Of a stretch of DNA of 64,000 bases, positions 1 through 11,134 are shown piece after piece. Source of the DNA: Hevea brasiliensis. Its lineage: Eukaryota > Streptophyta > Magnoliopsida > Malpighiales > Euphorbiaceae. The position numbers and the translations under genes were made by a program. The stretch covers positions 26,924,843 to 26,988,842 of the forward strand of contig NC_079505.1 in assembly GCF_030052815.1 (NCBI RefSeq). Direction: 5' to 3'. Each line of letters opens with the position of its first letter. Within the stretch, counting starts at the first letter, position 1. The notes below the pieces were generated by a model, which was not told the origin of the DNA, did no database searches, and was given only the letters and a program-made list of their open reading frames with translations.

Positions 1-56
1 GACATTGGTCACTGGAATAGTAGACTGTACGGATTAGCTAAAGTGAGGATGTTACA
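1..56 (-). repeat. Right end of an LTR cut by the window edge
   Basis: The first 56 bases closely match the right end of the solo LTR that finishes at 28,067: both read through a CTGTACGGA..TAGCTAAA block and end in GAGGATGTTACA. Read on the minus strand this is the 5' start (TGTAACATCCTC) of the LTR family also seen at 46,290. The rest of the LTR lies outside the window. The next five bases (GTTTT) would be one side of its target duplication; the other side cannot be seen. Confidence 0.75.
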
Positions 57-1534
57 GTTTTATGATGATATTTATGTAAAATTAGAGTTAGATGTGTTAT
101 GTGATCATAATATGCCTTATGATTAGGATTTGATTATGCTACTTTAGGTAGTGTAGAATTATTTTTAACAAAACCATGATGATAAATAGGAACTTAAGTG
201 ACAATTATGATGCTTTCTGAGTTATTGCTATTAAATTCATGATATTGAGGAGTAAGAGAGAAATTAATAATATGAGAGCTTGATTCGAATATTTTATCAT
301 GAAATATGCATAACAGAGGAGTTGTATAAAAGAATTATTGGTTTTATGAATATGGTATAAGACATGTTACTATGTGAATGTTAGCAGTAAAAGGAAATTC
401 ATATGTGCAATCATGTTAGGAATATTCAAGTATTAAGTATCATTTGGAAATTTGAAGGGATATTTGGTTTTAATGAGCGTTATGGTGAATAAAGGTGGAT
501 TATGAGCCTTGTTACATTTTTATATGTACCTATTAGATCGCCCTTTGATGACAGGGTTTATATTTCAACATTATACTGTCTTTGGGATAGCGCTTGACAT
601 ACACATAGCCTTTCGGCCATATATCTGGTGGTCGCCCTTTAAAGGCAGCTCTGCACATGCATATGACCAGTTGTTATTATTTGCCTCTTAGAGTGACGCT
701 AGCAGGATCATCATTATCATTAGAGTCAATTAACATCAATATCAGCATCAGCATCAACATAACCATCACTAAATAGTCATTTTCACGGAGTCAGCATTTG
801 CTCCTTTAGGCAGATGCTAACTTGTTTGCCCTTTGGGGGCTGCTCTGCGCATTGTGTATGACCAATATATTGCTCCCGTAAATTAGGATGCCAGCATTTG
901 CCCTTTGGGGGGCCAGATCATCAATACAACCCAAAGATGCCAGTAGATCTAACAGGATACATATATGAGTGTATAGGGATTTATGCCTTGGAAATTATTT
1001 TAGAGCAAATATTTTGTATTGAGGTATAATGAAAGGAATAGAGCTATTGAATTGGTATATGATTTGTAGCATGAGACGTATTAGGGGAGATTGGTATATG
1101 AATATATAATGAATTTTCTTTCTTTGAGAAATATGAGACTATTGTACTACATGAGTATCGAGGTTTGATTTAAATAGTGTAATTGATAATAATGATATGC
1201 CATCAATTATGAGAATGAATCAATTGTGGTATTTATATGCAATAGGAAACAAAAAAAAAATATAGAATAGCATGTTATAACCGTATTATATATACGGTGA
1301 AGAATATCTAGAACTGAAATGGGAGCATAGGTTCTGAAGTGGACTTTAGTAATCGAAGTATTAGTTTTTGTCTTGTTTTGCTAGGTTCTGAAGTGATTAA
1401 TGTATGATAGTTGTTTTGATTACATGGAGAAATAAAAATTAATTTCAGTGGAAGCATGGTAGTTTTGGATAAGACTTTATAGTTCCTTAAGTTGTAGAAT
1501 TTCAAGGATGAAATTCTTTTTAGGGGAAGAGAAT
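57..1534 (+). other. Decayed Ty3/gypsy-like internal region ending in a polypurine tract
   Basis: No reading frame longer than about 80 codons and no recognisable domain remain. The assignment rests on the end of the stretch: an AAGGATGAAATTC block followed by a polypurine tract (about 1,517-1,534, TTTTAGGGGAAGAGAAT) directly before an LTR start, the same arrangement as at 42,361-42,397 in the complete Tekay-type element. Around 620-680 and 825-870 two diverged copies of a CGCCCTTT..GGCAGCTCTGC..ATGACCA phrase occur, so part of this interior is made of short degenerate repeats. Orientation is plus. Confidence 0.45.
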
Positions 1535-1944
1535 TATAACACCCCAAAATTTTTGAAAATAATAGTAATGGTTATCATTAGAAAATAAAAAGGCAATTTA
1601 TTAAACTTTTAGTGAGAGTTCTATTTAAATTTGGACTGGTAAGTGAAGTTCTAAAAGTTGTAGGTTGGCAATTAGAATATTGAAAAAAAAGGGGACCAAA
1701 ATGAAATTTTGCTTAAGTGGAAAAGTGACAGACCCTTTTTTCTCTTAAAATTCCATGTGATCTTATCTATCCAGCAAATAAAATAAAAAAAATAAAAAAA
1801 TAAGAAAGAAGAATGGAAGTGTTTAGAATAATAAAAATATATTTATATATATTATAATAAAACAAAGGAAGAAAGAATTAAAAGTGCAGTTAACCAATTT
1901 TGGCTTGTAGAAAGAGCACAATCGAGAGCTTTCTAGAGATGGAC

Positions 1945-2037
<93 letters not shown>

Positions 2038-2497
2038 TGAGAAAGGCACAAATAGGAGGAGGAAAAAGAAAGAGAGAGTGAGAGAGAGAGAGTTTAGCTA
2101 ACCTGTTTTCTTTCCCTTCCTTTCTCAGCCATTTCCTACTTTCGTCCTCCTAACAAATCCTTTGCCCTTGCTTCCATTTCTCCAGGATCAGTATAGTTGC
2201 TAGAATTTCCACCAAGGTATACCAAAATTAAGTAAGGAAGGAAGATCCACTGTTGTTTTTATGCATTATAGGCAACATCGATTTCTTCCCTTCAAACTAT
2301 GAAGGAGGAGCTTTTAAGTATGAATTTATATGGATGGAGATGTGATATTTGTGAGTTGATACTTACAGTCAGTTTTGTAGGTGATGTAAAATGGATGTTG
2401 AGTATCAGTTTATGAATTTAGATGCTCCAATTGGCTAAACTCCATAGTCCTGGAGAGCAAAAGAAGAATGATTTTCAGTAGGGATAAGGGTGTGACA
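1535..2497 (+). repeat. 3' LTR of a decayed gypsy element
   Basis: The sequence begins TATAACACCCC immediately after a polypurine tract and ends GGATAAGGGTGTGACA, matching the start and end of the LTRs at 33,880-37,538 (TGTAACACCCC...GGATAAGGTGTGACA). The G of the usual TG start is A here. At 963 bp it is much shorter than the 3-4 kb LTRs elsewhere in the window, so it is another family or an internally deleted copy. It contains an AAT microsatellite. The 5' LTR partner would lie left of the window. The right boundary is judged only from the GTGTGACA end motif. Confidence 0.5.
1945..2037. repeat. (AAT)n microsatellite
   Basis: About 31 uninterrupted AAT units. A short GA-rich tract follows at about 2,070-2,092. 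Confidence 0.97.
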
Positions 2498-3042
2498 AGT
2501 GGCCACTACAGTTGTCGAAGCCTGGGACTTTGGCTGCTGAACTTGGAAAATTTCCAGATTTTTTGAGAAAATGCAAGCTTTGGCTCCCAACCTTTAGCTT
2601 TCGGCAGCTGAACCTAGAAATTTCCAGAATTCTCAAGTCGAAAACCTGTAAATCCCTTCTCCCATCAACATCCAAACTCATTTCAAAGTTTCAAAACACA
2701 ACCCCATTACATATACACATCTCTAGAGCCTAGAACAATTTGAAAACATGCTTAATATCCACATACATTCATCAAAACTCAAATCCTATAATTTCCCCAA
2801 ACCCAACATAGCATAAACTTCCCAAAACTTAACTTTTTATGAAATTAAAGCTTGAAAAACCTTATTCCTCATCAACTCTCTTAGATCTACTATTAGATCA
2901 AGATGAAAGGAAGGTTATCCCTTTTCTTGGAGCTCGAAGGCGAGAGAATTAAAACTTTAAAACTTGAATCTACTTTTTCACACTTCTAAATGAAAGAATC
3001 CACCTTCGAATCTTCAAAAACTCAAAGGAATCTCTTTGAAGA
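2498..3042 (-). repeat. LTR-like sequence, left part, split by a solo LTR
   Basis: This stretch continues on the far side of the solo LTR at 6,909. Both flanks carry similar degenerate phrases (GTCGAAG..GGACTTT..TTG..GCTGAA; CTTTGGCT.CC.AA), so they appear to be one older sequence split by the insertion. The 70-aa frames here are not coding: there is no domain and the two strands overlap. The left boundary is uncertain. Confidence 0.35.
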
Positions 3043-6000
3043 TGTAATACCCCTTACCCGTCTACAGTGTAGCCGAGCAAGGCATGTCATATGGAGTGCC
3101 AGAGCACCTGATCTTATCTGATTTCATTACAGTTTTTGATTTACTTGTTCAAAAACTTTATCTAAGGTTTAGGCTATTTTTACTGTTTATCAAAATCTGA
3201 CTAATTTGGAAATTTCAAAAATTTTAACGACAATCCAGCAGAGTGCCGGCTGTAATTTGGACTAACAGTTCTTCTGAACCTGCCAAAAACAGTTCTCAAC
3301 ATATTCAAATTCACAGCTCAATTTATCTCAATAATATCTCATCAGTTTCTCAAACTCAGAATCAATCTCAAAATTTCTCAAACTTAATTTAGATCAGAAT
3401 CATCAAGATCAGATAATCATCTCATCAACTCGTATATCAGAATTTCTCAATTTGATAAATTTACATAACTTATAAATTAGTTACAAAAGTTTCTTTTGTA
3501 CAGACTATACATATAATTTACAATATGCTAAGAGTGAACAATATACATAAAATGTGTAATATGAGCCCTATGTATATGCATTGCTGAGAAGGTGACAACC
3601 TTGTACTCTTATGACACTTTTGTAGATCTGGACTCCAAAAATCTCAGTCAACTGTCTATTGGTTTTACCTTCAGTACCTACAAGAGGAAACAATTCCATC
3701 GCGCTAAGCATTTCTGCTTAGTGGTGCAATAATACAACAATGAAATAATATATACAAATAAAGAAAGAAATAAATCATAATTCGGATACTCAGGAATCAA
3801 TTTAATTTGGTATGGTATTTTTAGTATCAACTATCTTATATACTAGTTTGTTCCTCTTTGGAAGTGCTAAGTTTATAACCTTTCAGTAATAATACCCAGT
3901 ATACAAATTATTCTAATTGTATTGTATTTTAAGTCTCTACAGTTTTGCAAATTGTATTTTTGTTATGTTTCTATTGCTAATCTCTTTTACTCATTTCATT
4001 CAATACTTAATTTAATTGCACTAAAATTTCATTATACTTAACTTAACTGCCTAAATTGAATAATGTTTAATTGACTGCCCGTGTAGCCTATGCAACTGAC
4101 CAGACTGGATAAACGGTTAATATAGCATTGGGTACCTAGTACCTCGAGTCGTCACACCATCAGTACAAAGTATCTCCCGGTGTGCAAATAGTGTGGCTAA
4201 TAAGCCATATAATCAATCAGGCAATAAGCCGAGTATAATAACATAATCCGTATAGCCATAGGCTATTAAAATCATAGTGTGGCATAATAAGCCATAAAAC
4301 ACAGTATGGCGTGAAGCCATTTACAATACAGCTGTCAGAACCTTATTGGCATGCCAACCTATCCAAACTAGTCAACTAGGCAAGACTAGGGCATTTACAA
4401 GCTTAAATATTTAATTCTTTATTTTTAAGGTTTATAGGTCATTATGTCTTTCACTGGTCAACAAAAATGTTGACCTTTTTATGCATCATGGATAGGTTAA
4501 TTCTAGTATCAACATGTCACAATTTGCATTTCAATATGTTGCTAATATAGTACATTTTACAATTCTCACAAGTTGGCATTTATTGCCAATTTTATTTCTA
4601 AGACTTATTGCATGATAATGTAAATTTTTCAGTTTTAGTATGCTAAATTGATCTAGCTAGATGTCCTATTTCCCTTGGTTTTTAGATTTTGCTCAAAGAA
4701 GCAATTTTATAGGTCTATGTCTTATTGAATTTGTTCCACTGATTTCATGTCATTCTGAGTCGTATAGACTAAGATATGGTCAATTTACTAAAGCTGGACA
4801 GATTGCATTTTTAATGCAAAGTTAGGTCATTTTTAGGTCAAACTCAATTCTGGCAAATTTAGTACCCTAAATTGGGCAAGCAAATTGACTTAGTTTTGGT
4901 CATTTCTAGGCTTTGATGTCTTCATAAGAGTTGTAGCTCAATGTCTAAGCTTTCCATTTATATAAATTTCTGGTCATTTGGACCTGTCTACAGGGAGTTA
5001 TGGCCAATTACGTAGTTATTATTCAAATGGTCAGATTTTAGGTTTGCAAAGTTGCAAATCCAAATTAGGTCAATTTTAATGTCACTTTTCGGACAGAATT
5101 TAGGCAAGTCCTCAACATGAAAGTTGGCACATTTTGTGCCTAGTTTCACCTCCAATTAGCCTCATACCAATTGGGGTCACACATTTAGGGTTATAGGCTC
5201 AAATCCATATTGCCCTTTATACTTTCCTCAAACACAAATCAAATACACATCCAACTTGTTCTACTTTAAATTCTCATACCTAATTCTGATTTTGTACCAT
5301 ACCATATTCATTCATCACATCACATTATGGTCAATTTGGGCAGAATACAAATATCCTCAATACACCAAATGCTACCCTAATTCACAAAATCAAAATTCAA
5401 TAATATATACATATAAACACACCTAATTATTACATATAATTTCCAATACTAATTTACATACACATTCATCAATCCTTAATACCATAATTCATCAAGTAAC
5501 TTTATGAATTCAAGCACTCTTCATGGAACCTCAAGGCCACCGAAATTACCAATTTGCCAAAGTCTTCCATAATTCCTTCAAATCCCCAATTCACATGTTT
5601 AATCATACATACACATGAAATTAATTCTCTAGCACATCAAATTGCCTTAATTAACCTTAAATTCCCATCATATACTTATAAGAACGACTCAATTAATTCC
5701 TCAAGTATCTCAACCAAATTACTTACCCTAACATCAATTCTAACTTTACTTAAACAAAAGGAAGAAATTGAACACTTGCACATGAAAATCAATTTACTAA
5801 ACCATCTAATTACCACAATCAATGTCCTTACCCATCCATTACATATCAAAATAAATTAAAACCCCTTAAATCCCATGGCTATCGAATTTTTGACTTCCAA
5901 ATACTCAACTATTTCTTTAATTTTTCTCAACCATTCAATTTATCTCAACCTTAATACAAAGTTTGATTAAGGAAGATAAGAAAAACTAGCACTAACCTCA

Positions 6001-6908
6001 ACTTAAGCTTGACAAATCCTTGGAATTTCCTCTCCTTTTTGCTGCCTATAGGTTGCCCATGGTGCAAGGATCACTTTTCATGAAGGGAGTTTGAAGAAAT
6101 AATGGCTTAAAGGTAAGGGAATGGAGATTGCTTCATGGACGTCCATGGAGGACACTTGAGAGCTTCAATTCGACCATGGGAGAGGAGCTTGATGAAAGTG
6201 ATGAAGTGAGTGGGAAAATTCTGCTCCTTAGGTGTCTTTATATAGTGCCACTTAGTGTCCACCAAGTAAAGTTTACTAATATAATAATTAAATTTTGTAA
6301 TATTTAAATTAAACCCCATAATTCCTTTAATTACATTTCAATTGAAATTTTTTTTTTTCATGGGAATTTTTAAATTTAATACCACTTATTTTTCATGGAC
6401 ATTTAATTCAAAAGTCCACTCTAGGTGTCAAATGACCAAAATGCCCCTCTTCGGGTTAAATTCAGACTTTTTCGGCAACACTAATTTAATCCTTGACCCG
6501 CCGATTTCTTTAATTTTCGTTTTTCGTTTATACTAACTTATTAGTTTTCTTTGACATTTCCAATGTCAATTACACCTCAGTAGACCTTTAATTAGGTCCC
6601 GAAAATATTTTTTGGGATTTCCCGCGATCCAGGGCTAGTCAACGGTCCCCGCCGTAACTTCCCGGTGCGATCACCCATTGCTACGGTTCCGGCACGTTTA
6701 ACCTAGTTTCATTTACCTCTTTTATTTTTTTTTTCTTAATTTTTCTTATCACATATTTCATCATTTTATGTCTTCTCACTATTACCAAAATGTAGTTTCA
6801 GACTTTACGATTATCTCAGATTTAGTTGTCCACATTTTGGTCATGCCCTGTGCAACCTCGATCATCAAACAAAGATAATGTATAGACTACGTGAGTGAGG
6901 ATGTTACA
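3043..6908 (-). mobile_element. Solo LTR (about 3.9 kb), minus orientation, perfect TSD GAAGA
   Basis: The sequence begins TGTAATACCCCTTACCCG and ends GTGAGGATGTTACA, the reverse complement of the TGTAACATCC...GGGTGTTACA pattern of the plus-oriented LTR at 46,290. Exact five-base duplications flank it (GAAGA at 3,038-3,042 and 6,909-6,913). No internal region, primer-binding site or polypurine tract lies within it, so it is a solo LTR left by recombination between the LTRs of a full element. It holds the conserved hairpin (3,704-3,721), a GCCATA-rich segment (about 4,190-4,330) corresponding to the GGCTTTATGCC repeats of sister copies, and the roughly 190-bp degenerate modules (about 4,700-5,200). 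The short frames inside, including one of 101 codons at 5,554, are fortuitous. Confidence 0.88.
3704..3721 (-). other. Conserved LTR hairpin (GAAA loop)
   Basis: On the minus strand the sequence is CTAAGCA-GAAA-TGCTTAG, a perfect 7-bp stem closed by a GNRA-type tetraloop, about 660 bp before the LTR 3' end. Counterparts at the same relative place lie at 19,186, 25,660, 36,813, 45,341 and 49,994. Confidence 0.8.
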
Positions 6909-7370
6909 GAAGAGCTCCTTATATGCCCCAAAGTTAAGAGAGAGAGGAAAGAGAGAAGCTTAAGTGTTTTGAGTTAAAAAATGAGTTGTGGTCTCTTTTA
7001 TATCCTTGATAGTCGAAGGACTTTTGATTGCTGAAATTCACACTTTTTGCTACCAGAGTCAATTTTACCTAAATGGTTATTTGAACCATAAAAAAGACTT
7101 TGACTACTGAAAGCTTATCCTTTGGCTACCGAAAGCCTGTCCTTTGGCTGCTTAAACTCCTTCTGCTCAAAACAACCACTTTAAAACTTTTAAAGAACAA
7201 AACCCTTAAAACATTTTTTATTCTTAAATATATTTTGAATATTTTAAACATACATACATGCACCTAGTTTCACATTTTACTGCCACTCCCAAGACTGTGA
7301 AGTATCAGTTTTCACTAGAATATTCTCCCATGGACAGATATTTTGATATTGAGAAATGGCGGGTATTACA
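6909..7370 (-). repeat. LTR-like sequence, right part, ending ..GGGTATTACA
   Basis: This is the continuation of the sequence left of the solo LTR. Its right edge GGCGGGTATTACA reads TGTAATACCCGCC on the minus strand, a typical plant gypsy LTR start, so this should be the 5' part of a minus-oriented LTR. The next five bases are GTGTA. I could not find a matching copy at a convincing left end, so it may be truncated. Confidence 0.4.
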
Positions 7371-7624
7371 GTGTAGGATCCTGTGCAACTTTTGGCAGCT
7401 TTATGCAACTTATCTATTTTCCTTGCATAGGTTGTCCAGCTTCTTTTACAACTTTCAGCATCCACTAAATTCAGCAATTTTTGCACTTTATTTTTGGCAT
7501 CTTTTGGCTTGCAATTAACTTTTCACACATGCAGTTGATTCCTAAATATGTTCAAAAACACCATTTTACCTATAAAACAAGAAGAAATTCACAATTAAAC
7601 TAGAATTGACAAATATGAAAAACT
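7371..7624. other. Unassigned AT-rich DNA left of the CACTA element
   Basis: No gene, repeat or domain is recognised. The overlapping frames of 86 and 69 codons on opposite strands (7,258-7,518) show no known motif and run across the LTR boundary at 7,370. Confidence 0.5.
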
Positions 7625-7689
7625 AATCACTATGAGAATTTATTGGAGTAAAAACTGAATTTAGAAATGGATTCATATTGGTTTGTAAT

Positions 7690-8430
7690 TTAAAATGGCT
7701 TTTGAAACAAAAATTCAGCAAAAAGGATCAAATATATTAGAAACCGATTACCTTATATTTAGAAATGGATTATTTTTTGTTTCAAAAGTTAAGGTATTCT
7801 ACTTATTAGATTTGAAGACTAATTTAAAAACCAAAAGGAATCGATCCCTTTCAGTTTTTAATTCCTTAAGTTTAGAAACCGATTGATTTCGGTTTCAAAA
7901 TTTAAGGTATTCTACTTATTAGATTTTAATGCCAAATTAGAAACCAATTTTGATCGGTTTCTAATTCCTTGTATTTAGAAACTGTTTGATTTCAATTTCA
8001 AAAGCCAAGGTGTTCTACTTATTAAATCTGAAGGCTAAATTAGAAACCGATCAGAATCAGTTTCTAATTCCTTATATTTAAAAACCAATTAATTTCGGTT
8101 TCAATGGTCAAGGTGTTCTACTTATCATATTTAAAGGCCAAATTGGAAACTGATTCTTGTCAGTTTCTAATTCCTTACATTTAGAAATCGATTGATTTCT
8201 GTTTCAAAAATCAAAGTGTTCCACTTATTAGATTTGAAGGTCAAGTTAGAAACTGATTTGGTCAGTTTCTAATTTCTTATATTTAGAAACCGATTAATTT
8301 CAATTTCTAAATTTAAAGTGTTCTACTTGTTATATTTGAAGGTGAAATTAGAAACTGATTTAGGTCGATTTCTAATTTTTTATATTTAGAAATCGATTAG
8401 TTCGGTTTCTAATTTGAAGGCCAAATAACC
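7690..8430. repeat. CACTA left subterminal tandem repeat, about 103 bp x 6-7
   Basis: A GTTCTACTTATTAGATTTGA-like phrase recurs at 7,793, 7,906, 8,009, 8,112, 8,215 and 8,317, spacings of 113, 103, 103, 103 and 102 bp. Each unit contains two arms of the type GAAACCGATT...GATCGGTTTC, so each unit is itself an imperfect palindrome. In known En/Spm elements subterminal repeats bind the transposase; that role is inferred here from position and structure. Confidence 0.85.
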
Positions 8431-8473
8431 TACAGCTTCTCACTCTTCATCAATTTCTCTACTAGCCTCACTG

Positions 8474-8527
<54 letters not shown>
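8474..8527. repeat. (CT)n microsatellite
   Basis: Nearly pure CT run of about 54 bp in a pyrimidine-rich stretch resembling a plant 5' untranslated region; a similar run with GT repeats lies at about 8,994-9,035. Confidence 0.95.
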
Positions 8528-8530
<3 letters not shown>

Positions 8531-8662
8531 GGTGAAGGAACGTATTCTATCCAATTTATGCTACCCCAGGTTTCTACCATTTGTTATTCTCTCCTACGTT
8601 TTAGGGGAATACCCAAGTGTGAGATTTTGAGATTACTCGTAATCCTTTTTCTCTTTCAAAAG

Positions 8663-8935
8663 ATGAAGCCTCACATATTACTCGTAAGTAATCTCCCAAT
8701 TTCACCATCTCGAAATCTTCAATCTTACTTCAGAAGCTCTCCACCAACCCTCACTTTCCTCAATAGAAATAGTGCCATTCACTTCAATCCTCTTCGCAGC
8801 CCTCCAATTCTAAACCCTAATTTCAAGGTCTTCTAGTTTTTATTTTTTCTTCTGTATTTCATTTCTCTCTATGTGTGATTTTTGCTGTAGCAAGTGAATT
8901 GGGAAGAGCAGCTGCGTCAAGCAAGTTGCTCAGTC
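8663..8935 (+). pseudogene. Possible captured host-gene fragment (transit-peptide-like exon plus part of exon 2)
   Basis: An ATG at 8,663 opens a stretch of 55 codons with no Asp or Glu and many Ser, Arg, Pro and Asn residues, the composition of an organelle targeting peptide. A GT at 8,828 and a TTTGCTGTAG acceptor ending at 8,890 would remove 63 bp in phase 0, giving ...NFK joined to QVNWEEQLRQASCS, a sensible change from targeting-like to charged sequence. The frame then runs into a CT/GT microsatellite and stops. The upstream CT-rich stretch resembles a 5' leader. CACTA elements are known to carry gene pieces, so capture is plausible, but I do not recognise the donor gene and a 63-bp intron is short. 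Alternatively this is the non-coding leader of the transposon itself. Confidence 0.3.
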
Positions 8936-9035
8936 CATCCCACTTCATCTCTTTGCTTTCAACTCTTTCGATACAATGTCGATAAAGCTCCTTTCTCTCT
9001 TTCTCTCTCTCTCTCTCTCTCAGTGTGTGTGTGTG

Positions 9036-10797
9036 TTAGGGTTTTGAGATGTGACATCTAGTTCTATCAGTCTTATGAATTGGGTTCTATCATCTAATCC
9101 TTTTTTTGCTTTGTTGAGATGGTAGTTGCTATAGGATTTCTTGTCAATTGCTATAAGGTTAATTGTAAGCATTAATCTTGTTTTCTGAATAATAATTGAT
9201 CTTCTTATGGTCATTCTTAAGTTGATGAGATTATGTTTGCAAATTTTGGAAGAGGAATTGTAAACATGGGCTCTACATTAACTATGTTAATAAAAATGGA
9301 AAGTGATATTTCCATGTTGTTGCTTAGCTATTAGAAAATTGGTTGAAGCAATATGCTTATTATGAGTGGTTAATAATCCAGATTTTTGAACATTTTATCA
9401 ATTTCTAAAACTATATCAGTTCATTCATTTTAAATGAATTATACAATGAAAATTCACATGCTCTGGCTGTCAGCATGTTTTACAGTATGAATTAGAGTTT
9501 GGATTTTACCTATCATGAATTAGAAAATAAGACAGTGAAAATGTGCTTCCAATTTTCTAGATTAGGGTTCAAGTATCTAACCCAGCCATGTGGGCAATAG
9601 TAATAATTGGATCACCCACTCCATCTATTATTCCAGACCAGCTACAGTATATGGGCAAGTTACTAGTTTATATTCATTCATGAACTGTGTTGATCGAAAC
9701 TAGAGTTCTGGATTGCAACTTAAAACCATAAATAAAATTAAAATTGGACATGCTCTTCTTTTCCAATAAAGTTTTTTTTGAATTGTCTTTGTTGTTTTGT
9801 CTATAAGAAGAACTAAAGTGCAACTGCAGGAATTAGATCATAGTTGCTGAATTGGAACATAATAATGAATGCATGTGCTTGTCCTATTTGATCTTCAATA
9901 TTTCACATTTGATTCACTATCCTTATCTAGTATGAATAACTTACCAATTAAAACTGACATTGGTAACACATGCAGGTTCCTTAACCTGAAAGTGTGTGGA
10001 ATCCAGTGCCTATTATTTATATAATTGAAGGAATGCAGTGAGAGACCATATGAAAAGCCCTCTGTCTACACCCAAAAAACCTACAGGAGAAAGGTGCTAT
10101 CTCACATGAAAAATAAATATAGCAAAAAGGTATTTACTTCTTCTTGGCTTTATATTGCTTTTGATTTAGTATAACATTATTAATTCCTCTTAGATATCCA
10201 TTTTATACTTACTTTTGGGATAGCTTACTATGAAATTATTAGCATTAGATTCTACATTATATGATATCATATTTTAATTTTTGGTGGAATGTACAATAAA
10301 CTTCTTCATAAATCATAGGTCTTTATATTTTAAGGTCTTTCATTTTAATAATATATTCAATATACTATTATTATATTTTTACAATCTAAGAAGTCAAAAA
10401 AATTTTGTAAATGCTCCACCAACACCCCATTTGATTGATTTCCTAAAAGTTTCATATGTTGGGTTGTCCAGATATCATTCTTTTGGAAGAAGACCTGAAT
10501 TTCAATCTACAAGTAGCTTCACTATCAATAAGTGATGTTGACTTCCCAAGTGCCTGAATAATGTGGCAAGAGGCATGACCATCTTATTTTAGATGCTATT
10601 AAGAAAATGATTTTAAGATCTTTCATTTTTTATAATATCTTATTTTGAACCATTCTATTAAAGAAAATCCTTTGAAATTTTTCATTAGTATTTAAACTCT
10701 CTGTTGATTTGTTATAAAGTATTATGAATAATTTGAACTTTGCTAAATAATTATTTTGGTATTATTACTCATAGTTTAATATCCAATATAAGCTATC
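9036..10797. other. CACTA interior, no recognisable gene
   Basis: AT-rich DNA between the possible captured fragment and the hAT insertion. Frames such as 10,281-10,535 (84 codons) show no known motif. I see no domain or RNA gene here. Confidence 0.5.
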
Positions 10798-11134
10798 CAG
10801 TGCTGTAAAAGGCGAGAAGAGGAGCCAGACGAGTCGAGAGGGGAGGCAAGGTGAGCATGCTGCAACTCCCCATGCCAAGGTGAGGCGACTTCCAAGAGGT
10901 GGATGCCCCGGAGCCAAGAGGCGACTAGGCGACGAGGACATGAGGCGCCATCTCGTGAAAGTGATGAGATTTTTTTTTATTTTTTTTATTCTTAATAGTT
11001 GAGAAATAAAATGAAACCCTAAAACCTATTGTCACTTACTTGATTACAAGAAGAGAGCAAGCCAGCCAGCCACCAAGACATCCTTCCCAGTGACTGCAAG
11101 AAAAGAAGAATAGAGCATCGCGCCACAGGTCTAC

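Noticed and set aside
5554..5859. 101-codon plus-strand frame as a gene
   Set aside because: It lies inside the solo LTR at 3,043-6,908, is of low complexity and has no domain.
2498..7370. A complete minus-oriented LTR element around the solo LTR
   Set aside because: The right end looks like an LTR start, but no left end with a matching GTGTA duplication, polypurine tract or primer-binding site could be placed.
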